Part shown: in pieces, positions 37,008 through 48,914 of the stretch | How positions within the stretch are numbered: position 1 is the first letter of the stretch | How the letters are laid out: every line of letters begins with the position of its first letter | NCBI GenBank assembly: GCA_024449915.1 | Contig: JAMZAV010001982.1 | Location: 1 to 64,000 of the forward strand | Source of the DNA: Sweltsa coloradensis | Taxonomy: Eukaryota > Arthropoda > Insecta > Plecoptera > Chloroperlidae | Direction of reading: 5' to 3' | Length of the DNA stretch: 64,000 nucleotides | Translations under genes and position numbers: made by a program | Notes under the pieces: generated by a model | What the model was told of the DNA's origin: nothing | The model's database searches: none | Seen by the model: only the letters and a program-made list of their open reading frames with translations

Positions 37008-40000
37008 ATGCACTTGCCACACTCGCAATCTAAACTGAAAGTCTTGAATGCTGACGACCTTGCTTGTGCTTTGTTATCAGATAAGTCGGGACTGCTAAGC
37101 GAACCAAGAATGGATGCCTTGCTGAGCTCCCCAGTGTGCGGCGATCGTTCTGAACCGGAAAAGAATATGTGGACCCCGTTAAAAAGCAAAACATTCATTA
37201 GCGGTATGATGTACAAGCACCATATTCATTATAGTATTACAGATAAAGGCGGATCCACACAAAAACATAACTTGTTAAGTTTTTAACGCGTAATGTGTAA
37301 GCGCACCAATACACACAGGGCTCGAATTTAACGCTCGCCCGGTCGCCCGAGGCGAGTGTATTGTTGCGCGGGCGAGTGATTTTTTTGGTGAGCCATAGCA
37401 TAAATTGCGTACATTACCTTTCAAACTACGCGGTCAACAAATATGTGGTGGTATTTACAAGGAGTTGATAACCCAAACAAGAAACAGAAACCTCATCCTA
37501 CTGCAGACAATGCAAAATATGAGAAGAGTCGTGTGCGCCATTTTCAAGAACGCTGGCTAACAGAACACACGTGGCTACGTTTTGACCAACAACTAAATTC
37601 GATGTTTTGTTGTGTTTATGAGATATCTAATCTAACATAGGAGATAAACACGGTCCATTTCTAAAGGGTAGCCAAATATTACGTAATTAATTATCATTAC
37701 GAAATTACGTATTAACCACTTGCCATACTACCACGTCTGTCAGACGGGTGTGCCACCCCCCGTGCCTTGCCATACTACCACGTCTGTCAGACGGGCGTCA
37801 GGGGGTGTTGCTTTGTCAATAGTGGATGGCATGTGAAACAATGACTTTTGATGAGAGTCAAATTTTTAATATATTGTGTGTTTTTTAGAATATTAAAAAT
37901 TGTGGGGATTTTTTTTTAGAAAAATTTTTGGGGGAAATTATCCTGGGGAAAAGTGGCCAAGGGTGGGGAGAGGGGGAAGGAAAATGTCAAGATCGGATGA
38001 GAACCAATCAAATTACCTAAACGGCTTGACTAAATACCCTAAAATAGTTATTTTTTATTTTTTTACAATTTCATCTAAAAATGGGGGGGGGGAGCAAAGG
38101 AAAGGGGGGTTTAGTAGATAGTGTGGGGGGGGGGGAGATGAATTACTTTGGAAGGTGTTTTTAGAGGCGTTGGGAAAAATGGGGGGGGGGTCGGCAGAGG
38201 GGGAGTAGTCTGGAAGCGCTTGGTGATGTCAAGGCTGGAAAGAATTACCAGATGGGGGAAAAAAAACATTTTCAATTGTTTACTTTTTTGGGATGATAAA
38301 AATATTGGGGGGGAGTCCCAACGTGCGTTACTTGGGGAGGGGGGGGGGGGGAGGGATGGGTTTATGTCAATATCAGATGAAATCTGCCAAAAAATTCCAT
38401 TTAGGGAAATAAAATACTAAACTTGGGCCTAATTTTAAGATTTCAAAAAATTTAACAAAACACAAGAGGGTGATATGGGGGGGGGGGGGAAAGAAGGAGG
38501 GAAAAAAATTCGGGGGGTTCTAAAATGTCAATGTGGGATAAGATAAAAAAAAATCCTAAAAGGGGAAGAAAATTTAGAATTAATTTTTTTACCCATAATT
38601 TTTATTTTAAATAGTATTTTATGGCAAAACAAGTGTGTATTAATGGTATACTAAGGGGTTAAAGTTATAGTAGTACTAGTAGTGGTTTGGAGTAGGAATA
38701 CGGACTAGTGTTTTCAATTTCGGGCTAGTAAATTTACAAGAGCACTTGCCCGGAGGGCGAGTGCTAAATATTTTAAAATTCGAGCCCTGAATACACATAT
38801 AAACTTAAAGCACAAAGAATTTATGTCAAGACATGTTACTCGTCTTCTAAGTTCTTTGCAGAATGTCCATTATCACCCCTTTAATCATAGAAGGATTTGA
38901 AGGTTATCCATAGAGATTATCACATTACAATTTTTCCAATCAATCTTTATTATGCAAATAATGCTCCCAAGTCCTGCAAACTTTATATATTTATTACGGA
39001 GGCATAGTTGACTGTGGTGGTCAGCCTTTCAAAGAAGTTGCTAGTTTAACTCAACTTTCTCGTACGTATTCGGAAGGTTTTGTCGTAAAGTTGAAAATTG
39101 TTCAACTTTCTTACGCATTAAAACAGTGTCTTATGCGTTAAAACTATGTCTTAAAACTAGCACATTTGTGTGAATGCCTGTACGTGTTTCCTACGTGTTT
39201 TGTGTGGATCCGCCTTAAGGTTGCCGTCATACCCTTTGGTGTAAAAGCTGCATATTTTATGTCAGTGGATCCAACACTTAACTTCTTGTTTCAAGGTGGT
39301 ACGTTGTACAATTGACAATTGTTTAAGCCAATGTTGAATATAAATGATCTACTATATCATAACGCTAGTCACATTCCAAAGAATTAGTGTGAATATAAGT
39401 AGGCAAACACCCGTTAGATAAGCAACAACAGTTGGTCCAAGCAAATTAATTCACATTCACATCACATCCTGTGCAGTTGTTTTGGTATATAGGCCTAGAG
39501 GTTTCTTTATAACTCATATTATGTTATCTTATTTTCAACTACAAGTATGTTGGTAGGCGTACTGTAGTAGGCCTGTACGGTAATTTATTTTATGTACGTA
39601 ATACGTTTTTATGGTTGCACAAGAGTCTATAATATCTGCGCCATGCAGTCTTCCCGCAGTTCAGCTGAAACTCGTCCGGCAATTGTCATATCAGCTTAAT
39701 TTTTTAAATCAACTCACAATAAAATTTCCTTGAACTTATGTGATGTAGGCCTACAGGTAGTTTCAATAAGAAATTCGCTTTCAACTTTGATTTTTTTTTT
39801 TTTTTATAATCTACATCACACAAGTACACATTGATCCAAAAATTAAAATACAAAATTATCAAAATTGTTTGTGCTAAAATATGAATGAATGCATGGCCCT
39901 TATTTTAGGCTTTTCACTGTAAAAATGTAAAATGAGAGATGCAACTCAGGTCAATTTAAATAGTTTCATAACAGTGTTCAGTTAGTTCTTGAGGACTCCT

Positions 40001-43000
40001 GAACCTTGAGAACAAAGAACTAAAACTAAAAAAATATTACTGTTTTACTTTTAAATAATGCTGGGTATATTGCTTGGTCAATACGATTTAGAGTGAATAA
40101 AACAAAGAACATGTTGAGAGACGTTAATGAAAATCACATGTAATCTAGGACGGAAGTAGAGCTAGAGGTTGAAGGTAGAAGCGTAAATAGTGTGAAAACA
40201 GTGTACGCAAGTGCGGAAATTAGTAGTTGTGTGACTGAACACTAGATCATCATTATCTGTTGCCACGTCCAACTCTGCGTTGGGTCGGCATTGAAGACAG
40301 GCCTCTCCATCTTCTTCTGTCCTGCCACCACTCCTCTCCTTCCACCACATTCCAGTCTCCTCCTCGCTGTTCCACATCTTTTCTCACATTATTCTGCCAT
40401 TGTTGTCGTGGTCTACCCCTTGGTCTCCTACGTAGAATTTCCGTCATCCTTCTCGGTAATCTCGCTCTTTCCATTCTCTTGACATGTCCGAACCACTTTA
40501 ATCTTCTCTCTCCAATTTGCTCCATTAAATTCCTCACGCCCTACTAGATCTCGAATATTCTCATTCCGTATTCGGTCCCATCTAGTCTTACCTACAATGC
40601 TTCTCGAAAATTTCATATCTACAGCCTGCACAAGGCTCTCATCAAATGTTGTCATATTCCAAGTCTCTGCTACATATGTCAGTATTGGAACAAAGTAAAA
40701 ATGATTTATTCGGCCATTGCATTGAACTTTTGTTTTAATTCACAAACTTCTGTTAAAAGAAACCAAACCATTATTGGATGAGCGTAGCGAGCAAAGCGAA
40801 GATTCCATTCTACTACACTGGAGAAAAAAATCCGGAATGTTTTTTTTTTTCTGTATTTTTGTCTGTTTGTCCACACGATTCCGGCTAAACCGATACTCCG
40901 ATTGCGATGAAATTTTATGGAGGCCTTCGAAATCTCTGAACTTAGAACTGCCACGTTTTTGAGCGCAATCGGAAAATTTTTTCTCATGAAAATCGCAATT
41001 TTACGATTTTTTTCGATTTTTAAAAAAATTCTTCGACTTATAACACCTACATGCTTTATCCGATTTTAATGATTTTTGCACAGAACCTTTATTTTATTAA
41101 TTAAGATATTCTTGTGAAATTTGAGCGCAATTGAAAAAATATTTATCATAAAAATCAAAATTTAACGGGTTTTTTCATTTTTTAAACAATTCTTTGACTC
41201 ATAACACCTACATGCTTTATCCCATTGAAATGATTTTTTCGCAGAACCTTAATTTTATGAATTAATATATTATTGTTAAATTTGAGCGCAATCGAGAAAT
41301 GATTTCTTATAAAAATTTCAATTTTACGATTTTTTTAAAACAATTACGATTAATTAAAAAAAAAAAAAATAATAAAGTTAATTTTTTATTTTATTTAATT
41401 TAATTCTAAAAAATTTCAATTTAATAATGATTTTTCCACAGAACAACAGAAAATTCGCATAACACATGGTAGCTCAATGCACCAATTACGCTCATCCAAC
41501 AACGCGGCGGGACTTAAGCGTTTTCCTAGTAGAATACCATGATGGGTAGGCTACTGGCAGTGCAAGTGTAAATAACAAACAGCATTCTCAGAATAGTCAT
41601 TTTCTTAAGGCAGACGACTTTTGATTTTTGTAGGTATTCAAGAAAAAATTGTTTATGCTGAAGATCGCTTTAAGTTCCTGGCCCAACAACTTCTCTCCTC
41701 CAGGGATATCATCATGAAATCGCAAGCTAGAGGTGACGGTGAGCAGGTAATACTGAGGACAGAGTTCGTTTTATAGACACGTGCAAGTAAGGAAGTGCCC
41801 AAACTGTTAGCGCTAATTATTCTATTCTATTTTAGGATAGTAAGACGTCTCTTGTTCAATCAGAAAAAGAGGCAGAAAGTAATGTGACACATAAAAGGAA
41901 CCCATCTGAACTGACCACCAATGATGGCGTACAATCTAGCCAAGGCATCTCTTACCCCTCAATTGAAATCAGTTATAGTCCATTAAAAAGCTTGGATTCA
42001 CCAACACATCATCCTTCTCAAGTAGATAATATATTGGGTGGCGAAGATGGTCTTTGGACGGCTAAGCAAAGAGTTGCAGATTCCACTGATAGTGATTCGC
42101 AAGGTTCAGTTATCCATGCGGATTATTTGAATATTGCCTCGAAGGAGTTGTTCACTGACCTTGAAGAGTGCGATATGGGACCCTCGAAGAATAGTTCACG
42201 TACTGATTCCGATAGCCACCACTACGTCGAAAATTGTGAAGCTGTAACACACACGATTCAGCGGAAACGTATGTCAACACCACATGCCCCGTCAGTTATC
42301 ACCAAAACAAAAAGCAGTGATGAGTTTGTATCCTGCAAAAAACACAATTCTCTAAGCACCACGTCATGCGCACTTTCTGAACGAGGTAGAAAAAACGTTG
42401 TCGACATCGACAGGAAGGGGGATCCAGCCTGCTATACTGACAAGGGCTGTTTTTCAGTCATCGCGTCACGCTCGCCCTCGTCCGAGCAGAAAAAAAACAG
42501 GTCGGGTCAAATTGAGAAATCATGTAGTACTCGGGCGGAATTAAATTTAAAACATAACGTACAGTCCGATGCAACTGAAAACGCGAAGAAACTCGTTTCT
42601 GATACCAACATTGAAGTGTATTTTGATGATGCAGGTGATTATGACAGACTTGATTCAAGTTCGTATCCTCAATCTAAACTAAATAAGAAAAATAGCAAGG
42701 GTGGTATTAGCGTTGTTGCCGAAGTAAGGAAGGTGTCTAGTGGATTATGTGAAACTGAAAGCAGTATCAAAAGAAGCAAAAGTGGACTAAATGTGACTTC
42801 TAAAATGGCAAGAATTCCCGGTTCAAAGGGTGAAATCAATGTTGGAGAAAAGAAAGGAAAACTTATTGTTGATACCACTTTCAAAGTAGGAAAAATGTTG
42901 AGTCCAAATGCTGATCGAGGCATTGCAATAAAAACAAGCAAATGTCTTATTGGTAACTTGTCGAATGCAGCTAGAAAGCCTAGTTCAAATGATGCAAACG

Positions 43001-46000
43001 GTCTCACCAAAAAAAGCAGCAAAGTCAATGTGGTAAAGAATTCTAGTCCACATGGTGAAATAGACCTGGCAAGGAAAAGGAGCCAACATATTTTTACTGA
43101 CACTTCTCATGTGGTAAAGAATTCTAGTCCAGATTGTAAAATAGAAGTGGTAAAGAAAAGGAGCAAACATACTTTTGCTGACACTTCTAATGCATTCAAG
43201 AAGTTTGCTCCATACTGTGAGATGCAAGTATCCAAGAAAAGGAGCAAACATACTTTTACTGACACTCCTCAAGTGGTAAAGAAATCTACTCCAAATGTTG
43301 GAAGAGGACTAATACAAAGAAACAGAACTAACATCGTTAACAGTCCATCAATTTCTAGCCCGCATGAAGAGATAGAAGTAAAGAAGAAAAGAAGCAAAAG
43401 TTTTATTGCAAGTACTTCCAACGTGGTATGGCAGTCTAGTCCAAATGATGAGATGGTTCAAGTAGCCAAGAAAAGAAGCAAAACAACTGATATTGCCATC
43501 AAAAGAAACACTGCCTGTTCAATACAAAAGAAGGCTAAATATTCAAGCCCATATGGTCAGTTGAATGTCACAAGAAAAAAAGTTAACACATCGCAAGTGA
43601 AACCAAAATTGCCAAACCCTCATTCTCAATTTAATGGTAGTAGTAAAAAATTTAGTAAAACCACTATCACTAGTAAATTACATGTGAAGTCCAAGTCATC
43701 AACTGCACTATCTCGCAGGAATAATGGTGCACAAAAACCTGTTGTGAAACAGAAGGTGACTCGACTAAAACGTCCCAAGAAAGGCAGTAGGAGCACCATT
43801 GATATTGGGTTGTGTATAAAGCAAAAGCCTTCCAAGTCACACTCTCAATTAGACATGCCCACTAAAGAAAGCAGAGGATCTATTAGTACCAGCAAATATG
43901 AGAAGAAACGGAAACATAAAAAATCACAACACCATTTAAAAAAACATAAGTCTACAAGCAAAGACAACTTTAGGGATGGCCGGTCTGAAGCTAGTAACCT
44001 GGAAACACTATTTGCAAGTAGCAAGTCAAAGAGCTGGAGAAACAATAAGATGGACGAGTTTTTCAACGAACCACCAGAATACGAGGGCCACAGTGAAATG
44101 CCGGTCAAACTTCTGGATGGGGAAACACAAACAACGAACTTGAAGCGCGTCGATTGTTTTCAGGGCAAAGGGAGTACATCTGGAGTTATTGGCAAACGCT
44201 TCTCTCGCAATTTTTATCAGAATCGCAATCACAAACACTGCTTACGTGCCAGGGAAGACATGCCTCGGGGAATTGGAAACGAGCAAAGTGTGGTTAAAGC
44301 CACTCCGTTAGCCGGTAACTTTTCTCAATGTGCTAGTACACTGAACGTAGGTCAAAACCAAGGAATTGAATACAAGAACACAGTGTTTATTCTACAGAAA
44401 CATTACGCGACCCCAACGATCTCGTCGCAGCAGAAAAAAGTGATGAAAAGCCCATTTTTAAATATGAAACGAAAAGTTATGCCTTTCATAATTGCTAGTT
44501 CCACAATGCCGAGCCACAACATCAACGTTCAGATTCAGGACGTGATCTCGATGATCAGAACTAAACCGTTCAAAAGTGGTATGCCCGACATTTCCGAGTT
44601 CATGAAGCCGATCCACAAGACTCCGCTGACATCGGTGCCGCTCGATTCTGCAAACTACAGCCTAGTCACCTTGTGCAAGTCTCGCCAAGACCCACGCCGG
44701 CTGGAAAGCGAAAGTATGAATATTTCATCCCCCAGTAAACAATTAATATCAATATCGCAAAGTCGTTCCAAGGTCAATGGGTGGAAACAACCAAACACAA
44801 CGCGGCACTTTAAAGACGCGTGGACTCCACAGAAAGATGCAAAAGAAAACATCTGTGGTTATCCGTCGCAAACGGAAAGCAATTACCAAGCCGTACTAAA
44901 CAACTACATCAGGAGGCCGCAAGATACATCCATCAGGGAAGAGAAGAATGCGCTGATGAACAGCGGACTGGACGAAGACTCGAGCATCGAGACAGACGGC
45001 ATGAAAGCTCGCCGTCTGCTGAGCGAGATCATATGCTACGTATCGAGTGACTTCCAGCAGATCTCAGAGTAAGTTTATGTTTTAATCTGAAAATGGGTCT
45101 AGTAGGGCATTGCACATCGATACTTTTTTCATTATCGATTATCAAAATGGTAATGTCATAATCGAATCGATAATATCGATACCATCAACAAAGCCTGTTC
45201 CGACCTTTTAAGTGGAACCTCAAGTGTGGCAAGTGTAAGTCAAAACAATACAATCGCGTTCTGTTTGCTGCCTCACTGTCTTCGATGTCATGTGTTTGGC
45301 TTCCGTTATCGACTGATAGCTCATTCTCAAACATAAATCTTGAGTGTGACACCATCAGCCCAGCCAGTGCATGGCACAACGTGAGATAATCTCCGTATTT
45401 AGAGTTTGGTTCGTGCCACTATTGACTAATTATTTGATATTTCGATAATCGACAATGAATTTTGGTTATCGATTATTGAAATTCCATTATTGATTATCTA
45501 TCAATAATATCGATTATCATGTACATCCCTAAGGTCTAGGAAAATTGGTGATAATGCCTTACTGTGTTACAGCTCACTCAGGTACCCGAAATTTTTCACT
45601 TGGTCAACTTTTGGATTTCCATGAAAAAAATTCTAAACCCAAGAAATAAGAATTATACTTTAAATTGTTACACAATTTATTACAATGTATACCGGTACTG
45701 TAGACAAAACTAACTAGGTATAATGAACAAAGGCCTACTGGTAAATGATTATCAAATATCAATATTAATTAGCAATTATTATCAACATCAGTGTCAGCAT
45801 GGGTTCGCAACCAAATTTTACCACTTCTTTCTATCCTCCCACATTCGTATCGTATATTGTAATAGTGTGAACGTAATTATTTCCCGTCTTCTTTCAGAAA
45901 CCTCGAGACAAATTCACGTGAACAAGTGGTCGATGACAAAGTGATGGCATCGCTCCGAGTTAAAGTTGAGCAAGATACAGCAATAGTCGATGAAACAATG

Positions 46001-46904
46001 AAAATATTGGATGAGGTATGAATGATGAATAGGCAATTGTATTTTTATTTTTTACAAAACACCTCAATGATGAATAGTAGACAGAAACTGTTATTATTTA
46101 CTACATTAACATGTGTTACTGTTTTATGAAAATCAACTTTCAACCAACTAATATGTAGGCTCGTTAAATAACTTACGACCTTGGTTTCTTCACACTACGT
46201 ACTATTACGGTTGTATAATTATTTATTTAAAAAATAAAATTGTGTAGTACAGTAATTTGTCTCTTTCTGGGGTGCCCATGTTGACTTAGTCGGAGTCTAC
46301 CCCCACCACGTCTGTCTTTTATCTTACCAGCCGACCGGTCTGCTTAGTACCAAGACGTTTAACCGTCCCATTCCTAAAATACTGAGTTACTTATTTTTGG
46401 GGTTGGGATTCGATTATAAATTTGTAATCAATGTCAAACCAATAATTTTGACATCAAAATAAAAAATGGTGGATTTTTTTTAGTTTTCTTATTTTTAATG
46501 TAATAATAGGTAATGTAATAATGCAAAAAGCAAAATATGTGGTTCTTAAAACGGTTCCAAAATCGATTTTCCTTTTAAAAAAATAGATGGCAAATCGATG
46601 TCGAATCAAAAGTCAATTTTGCTTTGACATCGATGTCGGATCGAATAATCAATGTCAAGTCTCAACCCTACTTATTTTAATTAGTTTGTATGTCTCAATA
46701 GTGTCTGTCAGCATGTAAATTCTGTTGTAGGGGAAAGAGCTTCAGAGCAAATACAGAAGATTGGCTCACGCCGTGACCCAGAATATCATGTACGACTCGC
46801 ACCAGTCAGCAATGCCAACTTTACGGGAGCCCCCTCTATCTGCAAGACTACGGAGTCTGATGCTCAACATTAAGAACTTTAAAAAGGAACTAGCGCTGGG
46901 ATAA
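37008..46904 (+). CDS. Unrecognised Ser/Lys-rich protein with degenerate tandem repeats, about 1277 aa
   Basis: I read five exons: 37008-37203, 41634-41746, 41836-45068, 45898-46015 and 46731-46904. Every junction has GT/AG signals and matching phase, and the total (3834 bases) is a whole number of codons ending TAA. The first ATG at 37008 may not be the true start, since an upstream exon is possible. The N-terminal part has VLNADDLACALLSDKSGL and IVYAEDRFKFLAQQLLSSRD, which look like folded helices. The 3.2 kb exon is rich in Ser, Lys and Asn and holds about ten repeats of roughly 27 residues (42840-43700) with consensus KKRSKHTFTDTS..VV, then KSSP. Basic stretches such as KYEKKRKHKK suggest nuclear location. 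The C-terminus (about 110 residues) is helical and charged, ending NIKNFKKELALG. I do not recognise the family; a chromosome or cell-cycle protein is only a guess. Confidence 0.75.
37316..38789 (+). mobile_element. hAT element, 1474 bp, with 8-bp target duplication
   Basis: The ends are CAGGGCTCGAATTTAA and TTAAAATTCGAGCCCTG. AATACACA at 37308-37315 is repeated exactly at 38790-38797, the 8-bp duplication diagnostic of hAT. Subterminal CGCCCG/GGGCGAGTG motifs occur at both ends. At 37443-37640 a frame reads KYEKSRVRHFQERWLTEHTW, then LRFDQQLNSMFCCVY, resembling the TTF-type zinc-finger start of hAT transposases. The rest of the transposase is missing. The middle holds a 47-bp duplication (37720 and 37767) and G-rich degenerate repeats (37890-38620). 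Confidence 0.9.
37890..38620. repeat. G-run-rich degenerate tandem repeat inside the hAT element
   Basis: Phrases of the type AATGTCAAGATCGGATGAGA, ATGTCAATATCAGATGAAAT and AATGTCAATGTGGGATAAGA recur at intervals of about 150-200 bases, each preceded by a run of 8-13 G residues. The G runs vary in length and may be partly consensus error. Confidence 0.6.
39216..40257. other. Intron sequence without recognised features
   Basis: AT-rich sequence between the Harbinger/hAT stack and the LINE remnant, within the long first recognised intron of the large gene. No exon could be supported. Confidence 0.4.
40258..40704 (-). mobile_element. LINE C-terminal remnant, frameshifted
   Basis: On the minus strand the reading starts FVPILTYVAETWNMTTFDE, then DMKFSRSIVGKTRWDRIRNE. 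After a frame break near 40540 it continues as MRNLMEQIGERRLKWFGHVK and RPRGRPRQQWQNNVRKDVEQ. This is the post-palm tail of the same broad class of reverse transcriptase as the copies at 23270 and 49174, but clearly a different family. The catalytic domain is absent. The element lies antisense in an intron of the large gene. Confidence 0.8.
40774..41529 (+). mobile_element. Helentron-like non-autonomous element, copy 6
   Basis: A full-length copy: 5' TTGGATGAGCGTAGCGAGC after an A, 3' inner repeat ACGCTCATCCAACAACGCGG, a terminal stem and TTTTCCTAG followed by T. It lies in the intron of the large gene and ends about 100 bases upstream of its second recognised exon. Confidence 0.9.
42840..43700 (+). 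repeat. Coding tandem repeat, about 27-residue unit
   Basis: Within the 3.2 kb exon the DNA phrases GTGGTAAAGAATTCTAGTCC and AAGAAAAGGAGCAAACATAC recur, giving about ten protein units of the form KKRSK..(F/I)..TS.VVK.SSP...EI.V. Central units (43070-43280) are the most alike and outer units more diverged, as expected from expansion within the array. Confidence 0.8.
45103..45531. mobile_element. hAT-like non-autonomous element in an intron, 429 bp
   Basis: It starts TAGGGCATTGCACATCGATA and ends GATTATCATGTACATCCCTA. The flanks GGGTCTAG (45095-45102) and AGGTCTAG (45532-45539) match at seven of eight positions, consistent with an 8-bp hAT duplication. The ends are rich in ATCGATA/TATCGAT motifs in both orientations. 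It lies in the intron after the 3.2 kb exon. Confidence 0.7.
46397..46669. mobile_element. hAT-like non-autonomous element in an intron, 273 bp
   Basis: ACTTATTT occurs at 46389-46396 and again at 46670-46677. The ends TTGGGGTTGGGATTCGAT and TCAAGTCTCAACCCT are imperfect inverted repeats, with GACATCGATGTCGGATCGA-like motifs inside. It lies in the last intron of the large gene. Confidence 0.7.
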
Positions 46905-47640
46905 AAACTGAATCGAAATGCATAGCACAAGAATATAAATTAGTAGTGAGGTCAACACTCAACAGTGAGCTTTCAGTAAAATGGTGTCAAATCTATTTAT
47001 TTCCGTTTTATACCCAAAAATGATAGTGAAGATAATACAACAAAATATTATTTATTATTCATAACTTATTTGACTGCAGCTGCATTTTGCATATGCCTAC
47101 AAGCAGTGAGCAGTAGGTTACTGTGGATTACATCCTCAGTAATACTACTGTACTTATTTTTGATACTGGGCTGTACATTTTAACCGTTCTAAATTGAATG
47201 TATAGTCCATGCCTTTATACAAGTGTTTTTTTTATAATAATTTATTTTAAATATTTATTAATTATAGTGATATCGTGCAGGAGAATTATAGTTACTATTG
47301 CACGTCACTACTATGTTTTATTTTCATTTACTTGTCTTTTGGGTGTAATTCCACTAATTGGTTTACTATTCCACAATGTAGACCTACTGGTTTAAGTTAG
47401 CCTAAATATAGCGAAATGTTTTTTTTCCACAAACTAAATTCAAACAACAGCACTCACACTAGACAAATGAAAATGGCAAAGCATACCAAGGAAGTGTGAA
47501 GAGCTTGAAAACTGTGCTACATTCAAGAATATTTTCTTAACTGAATTTATTTTTCTTGAAATGTTTTTTAAAATTGTGCTACATCATTATAGAACACTAC
47601 ATTCAGGCTACTACAGTACTTACTTTCCGTGTCTGGTTAA
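46905..47640. other. 3' flank of the large gene
   Basis: AT-rich sequence following the TAA stop. An AATATAAA at about 46931 might serve as a poly(A) signal, but no canonical AATAAA lies close by. No other feature was seen. Confidence 0.4.
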
Positions 47641-48914
47641 ACGATATTTCCAGAAATTTGCAACAGCCATTTCTTTTGCATTTGCTTCCAAGATATCGCA
47701 CAGGGTACATGGTTCGTCGAGGCGGGGGCAAACCAGGAGGTGACTCGGATCCTGTACCTGTCCGCACCCACACAAGGGCTCTCGGTCAGATGGCAGGAGG
47801 CAGGCCCCACTTCTGCAGGCTGGTTCCGCATCTCGGCACTACAGTTCTTAAGCGGTTTAGTGTCCGTCAAACAGCGAAGGGGCAGTTACCACCCGGAGCG
47901 AGCTCTTCCCTTGGTGCGATGTTCGGTGCGGTCGATTCGATGTTCCAGTGAGCGACACGATTTGCCTTCTGGCGAGCTTCTAAGCACATGGGTTCTCGTC
48001 AGAAAGCTCTTTCTGGATCAAAGTCTTTTCGCCGCCTGTTGGTGCCCAAACATGGGGTTGCGAGGGTTTGTCTCATGCTTCGTCCTTTCTGCGTTTGCTG
48101 CGGTTATCCGGCGGATATGAGGGCGAGCTATCCTAATAAGCGGGTACAGCTTAAGTACCGGGGTTGGTTTTAGGCAGCCCGTCACGATCCGCACAGTCTC
48201 ATAAATTGCGACATCGACTCGCTTCGCATGCACAGAAGCGCTACACACTGGAGCGACATACTCGGCGGGCGAAACGCACAGTGCGAGCGCTGATGTCCTT
48301 AGCGTGGATGCTTCTGCTCCCTATATTTTGCTTGTCAGCTTTCTTAGAATGTTGCTTTGGGTCAGACCTTCCCCTTCGTGTTTGTACAGTGCTGCTTGAA
48401 CGTCAGTGAGCGATCCAGTGTGATACCTAGATATTTGAGTGTCTGGCAGTGTTGGAGTTGTTTTCCTCGCCATACTGTGCTGCTGTGCTGCTTGAACGTC
48501 AGTGAGCGATCCCAGTGTGATACCTAGATATTTGAGTGTCTGGCAGTGTTGGAGTTGTTTTCCTCGCCATACTGTGCTGCTGTGCTGCTTGAACGTCAGT
48601 GAGCGATCCAGTGTGATACCTAGATATTTGAGTGTCTGGCAGTGTTGGAGTTGTTTTCCTCGCCATACTGGATCCAGTTCTCTCCTGGCCTCGCGGTTGT
48701 TCAGGTGGAAAGCACACACCTATGTCTTACTCGGGTTTGGCTTCATTTGGTTCGAGTCATAACACTGGGAGAGTTCCTCCAGGGTACTTGACAGTTTTCT
48801 CTCGACCTCCGTGAAACTAGAGCCTTGCGCTGCCAACACAGAATCGTCAGCAAAAATGTACTGCCGTATGTAGTCAGGGGTGGGCTGGTCGTTGGTGTAG
48901 CTGATCAATGACAT
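47640..48914 (-). mobile_element. LINE fragment with reverse-transcriptase palm and an internal triplication
   Basis: On the minus strand from 48914 the reading gives YIFADDSVLAAQGSSFTEVE (the FADD catalytic motif of a reverse transcriptase), then LEELSQCYDSNQMKPNPSKT, CAFHLNNREARRELD and LKYLGITLDRSLTFKQH. The last segment is then repeated by a tandem duplication. The tail continues NILRKLTSKI, then CSASVHAKRVDVAIYETVRI and VTGCLKPTPVLKLYPL, the usual thumb and C-terminal region. Frame breaks occur at about 48720 and 48320. The part upstream of the palm motif is missing. Confidence 0.85.
48389..48670. repeat. 96-bp unit repeated three times inside the LINE
   Basis: GTGCTGCTTGAACGTCAGTG begins copies at 48389, 48485 and 48582, and each runs to TTTTCCTCGCCATACTG. 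The copies are almost identical except for one extra C in the second, which changes frame. The repeat duplicates the KYLGITLD segment of the reverse transcriptase. Confidence 0.92.

Larger units (their letters stand above)
37247..39215. mobile_element. Harbinger-like element interrupted by an hAT element
   Basis: The ends AGGCGGATCCACACAAAA and TTTTGTGTGGATCCGCCT are perfect inverted repeats flanked by TAA at 37244-37246 and 39216-39218, the TWA duplication expected for PIF/Harbinger. The interior contains a 1474-bp hAT element (37316-38789), leaving a Harbinger-like MITE of about 490 bp. The stack lies in the first recognised intron of the large gene. Confidence 0.85.

Noticed and set aside
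37724..37800. Possible CRISPR-like array (two copies of a palindromic CGTCTGTCAGACG segment)
   Set aside because: Only two copies 47 bases apart, in a eukaryotic hAT element; it is a simple tandem duplication.
43070..43280. Antisense open frames opposite the Ser/Lys-rich exon
   Set aside because: They are shadows of the repeated coding strand; the plus strand has consistent splice sites and phase, the minus strand has none.
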